Shown: positions 63,745 to 64,000 of the stretch, piece by piece
How the letters are laid out: every line of letters starts with the position of its first letter
How positions within the stretch are numbered: the first letter of the stretch is position 1
NCBI RefSeq assembly: GCF_045788535.1
Contig: NZ_CP074074.1
Location: forward strand, 434,001 to 498,000
From: Allotamlana fucoidanivorans
Lineage (GTDB): Bacteria; Bacteroidota; Bacteroidia; Flavobacteriales; Flavobacteriaceae
DNA: 64,000 nt
Direction: 5' to 3'
The notes under the pieces: model-generated
What the model was told of the DNA's origin: nothing
The model's database searches: none
Seen by the model: the letters and a program-made list of their open reading frames with translations, nothing else
Program-made: the position numbers and the translations under genes

Positions 63745-63767
63745 CAAAAAATAAATCACATTTAATT

Positions 63768-64000
63768 ATGAGTACAAATTGCGAGGTACGGTATGCGGCT
63801 TCAACTAGGGAAGTAAAAACAATGGATACTAAAGCATTAAGAGATGAGTTTTTAGTGCAAAACTTGATGACTAAAGATGGTATTAAATGGGTATATTCTC
63901 ATTATGATAGATATATGATTGCAGGTGTTGTACCTGTAAATACCGAAGTAAAATTAGAAATAGTTGACGCGCTGAAAGCGGACTTCTTTCTTCAAAGAAG
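63768..64000 (+). CDS. kduI: 5-dehydro-4-deoxy-D-glucuronate isomerase, N-terminal part
   Basis: The first ~77 residues are present before the right edge of the window. The opening MSTNCEVRYAASTREVKTMDT, then LRDEFLVQNL and VYSHYDRYMIAGVVPVNTEVKLE, is characteristic of KduI. It isomerises 5-keto-4-deoxyuronate, the product of GH88 and of lyase-derived monomers, to 3-deoxy-glycero-2,5-hexodiulosonate, on the route to KDG and pyruvate. Cytoplasmic. It is divergent from the lacI gene with a shared palindromic operator, and probably opens a uronate operon that continues beyond the window. Confidence 0.9.
   Translation, partial: MSTNCEVRYAASTREVKTMDTKALRDEFLVQNLMTKDGIKWVYSHYDRYMIAGVVPVNTEVKLEIVDALKADFFLQR

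Overview
The window is AT-rich DNA from a member of the Bacteroidota, almost certainly a marine Flavobacteriaceae. The evidence is SusC/SusD pairs, type IX secretion (T9SS) C-terminal sorting domains, TAnnTTTG-type -7 promoter elements, an almost complete absence of Shine-Dalgarno sequences, and a carbohydrate repertoire aimed at algal polysaccharides. No rRNA, CRISPR array, transposase or prophage gene was seen.

Layout. (1) 1-4123: the 3' part of an L-fucose locus, with the end of a GH29 alpha-L-fucosidase, a fuconolactonase-type amidohydrolase, a fucose-dehydrogenase-type SDR, the FucP symporter and a RhaM-family mutarotase, closed by a terminator. (2) 4306-32503: a large beta-1,3-glucan (laminarin) utilisation locus. 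It has a membrane-bound propeller/LuxR regulator, SusC, SusD, a glucan-binding lipoprotein with tandem modules and a GH16 lipoprotein. A second unit follows: a cytoplasmic GH149/GH161-like phosphorylase, GH17 lipoprotein, GH-A lipoprotein, GH30 lipoprotein, GPH symporter and cytoplasmic GH17. Last come two T9SS-secreted proteins, a CBM-only protein and a multimodular GH81. (3) 32536-40716: a truncated TonB receptor, a sulfatase, initiator tRNA-Met and cell-envelope proteins. (4) 40781-58723: mostly housekeeping genes, including pdhB, etfBA, a DUF151 nuclease, a nucleoside transporter, thyA, a 2TM-DHFR fusion, fabD, lspA, galE, a DegT aminotransferase and kdtA. (5) 58798-59429: two paralogous small lipoproteins. 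(6) 59587-64000: the edge of a uronic-acid polysaccharide locus, with a broken sulfatase, a beta-helix protein, a GH88, a LacI regulator and divergent kduI.

How the glucan locus should work (inference from families and predicted localisation): secreted GH81 and surface GH16/GH17 cut laminarin. SusC/D, aided by the PKD/tandem-module lipoprotein, imports oligosaccharides. GH30 and the GH-A enzyme trim them, probably removing beta-1,6 branches. The GPH transporter takes short glucans into the cytoplasm, where the phosphorylase and the leaderless GH17 finish them. A 25-bp motif occurs upstream of both susC and the T9SS CBM gene (23/25 identical), each copy the same distance from a matching -7-like box. 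This suggests that the import unit and the secreted unit are switched on together, plausibly by the regulator at 4306.

The best leads are that shared promoter architecture, unassigned putative glucan-binding modules, two perfect 28-bp palindromes in divergent promoters (etfB and lacI/kduI), the membrane-anchored DHFR fusion, and several long inverted repeats between genes. No wholly new system could be demonstrated from sequence alone.
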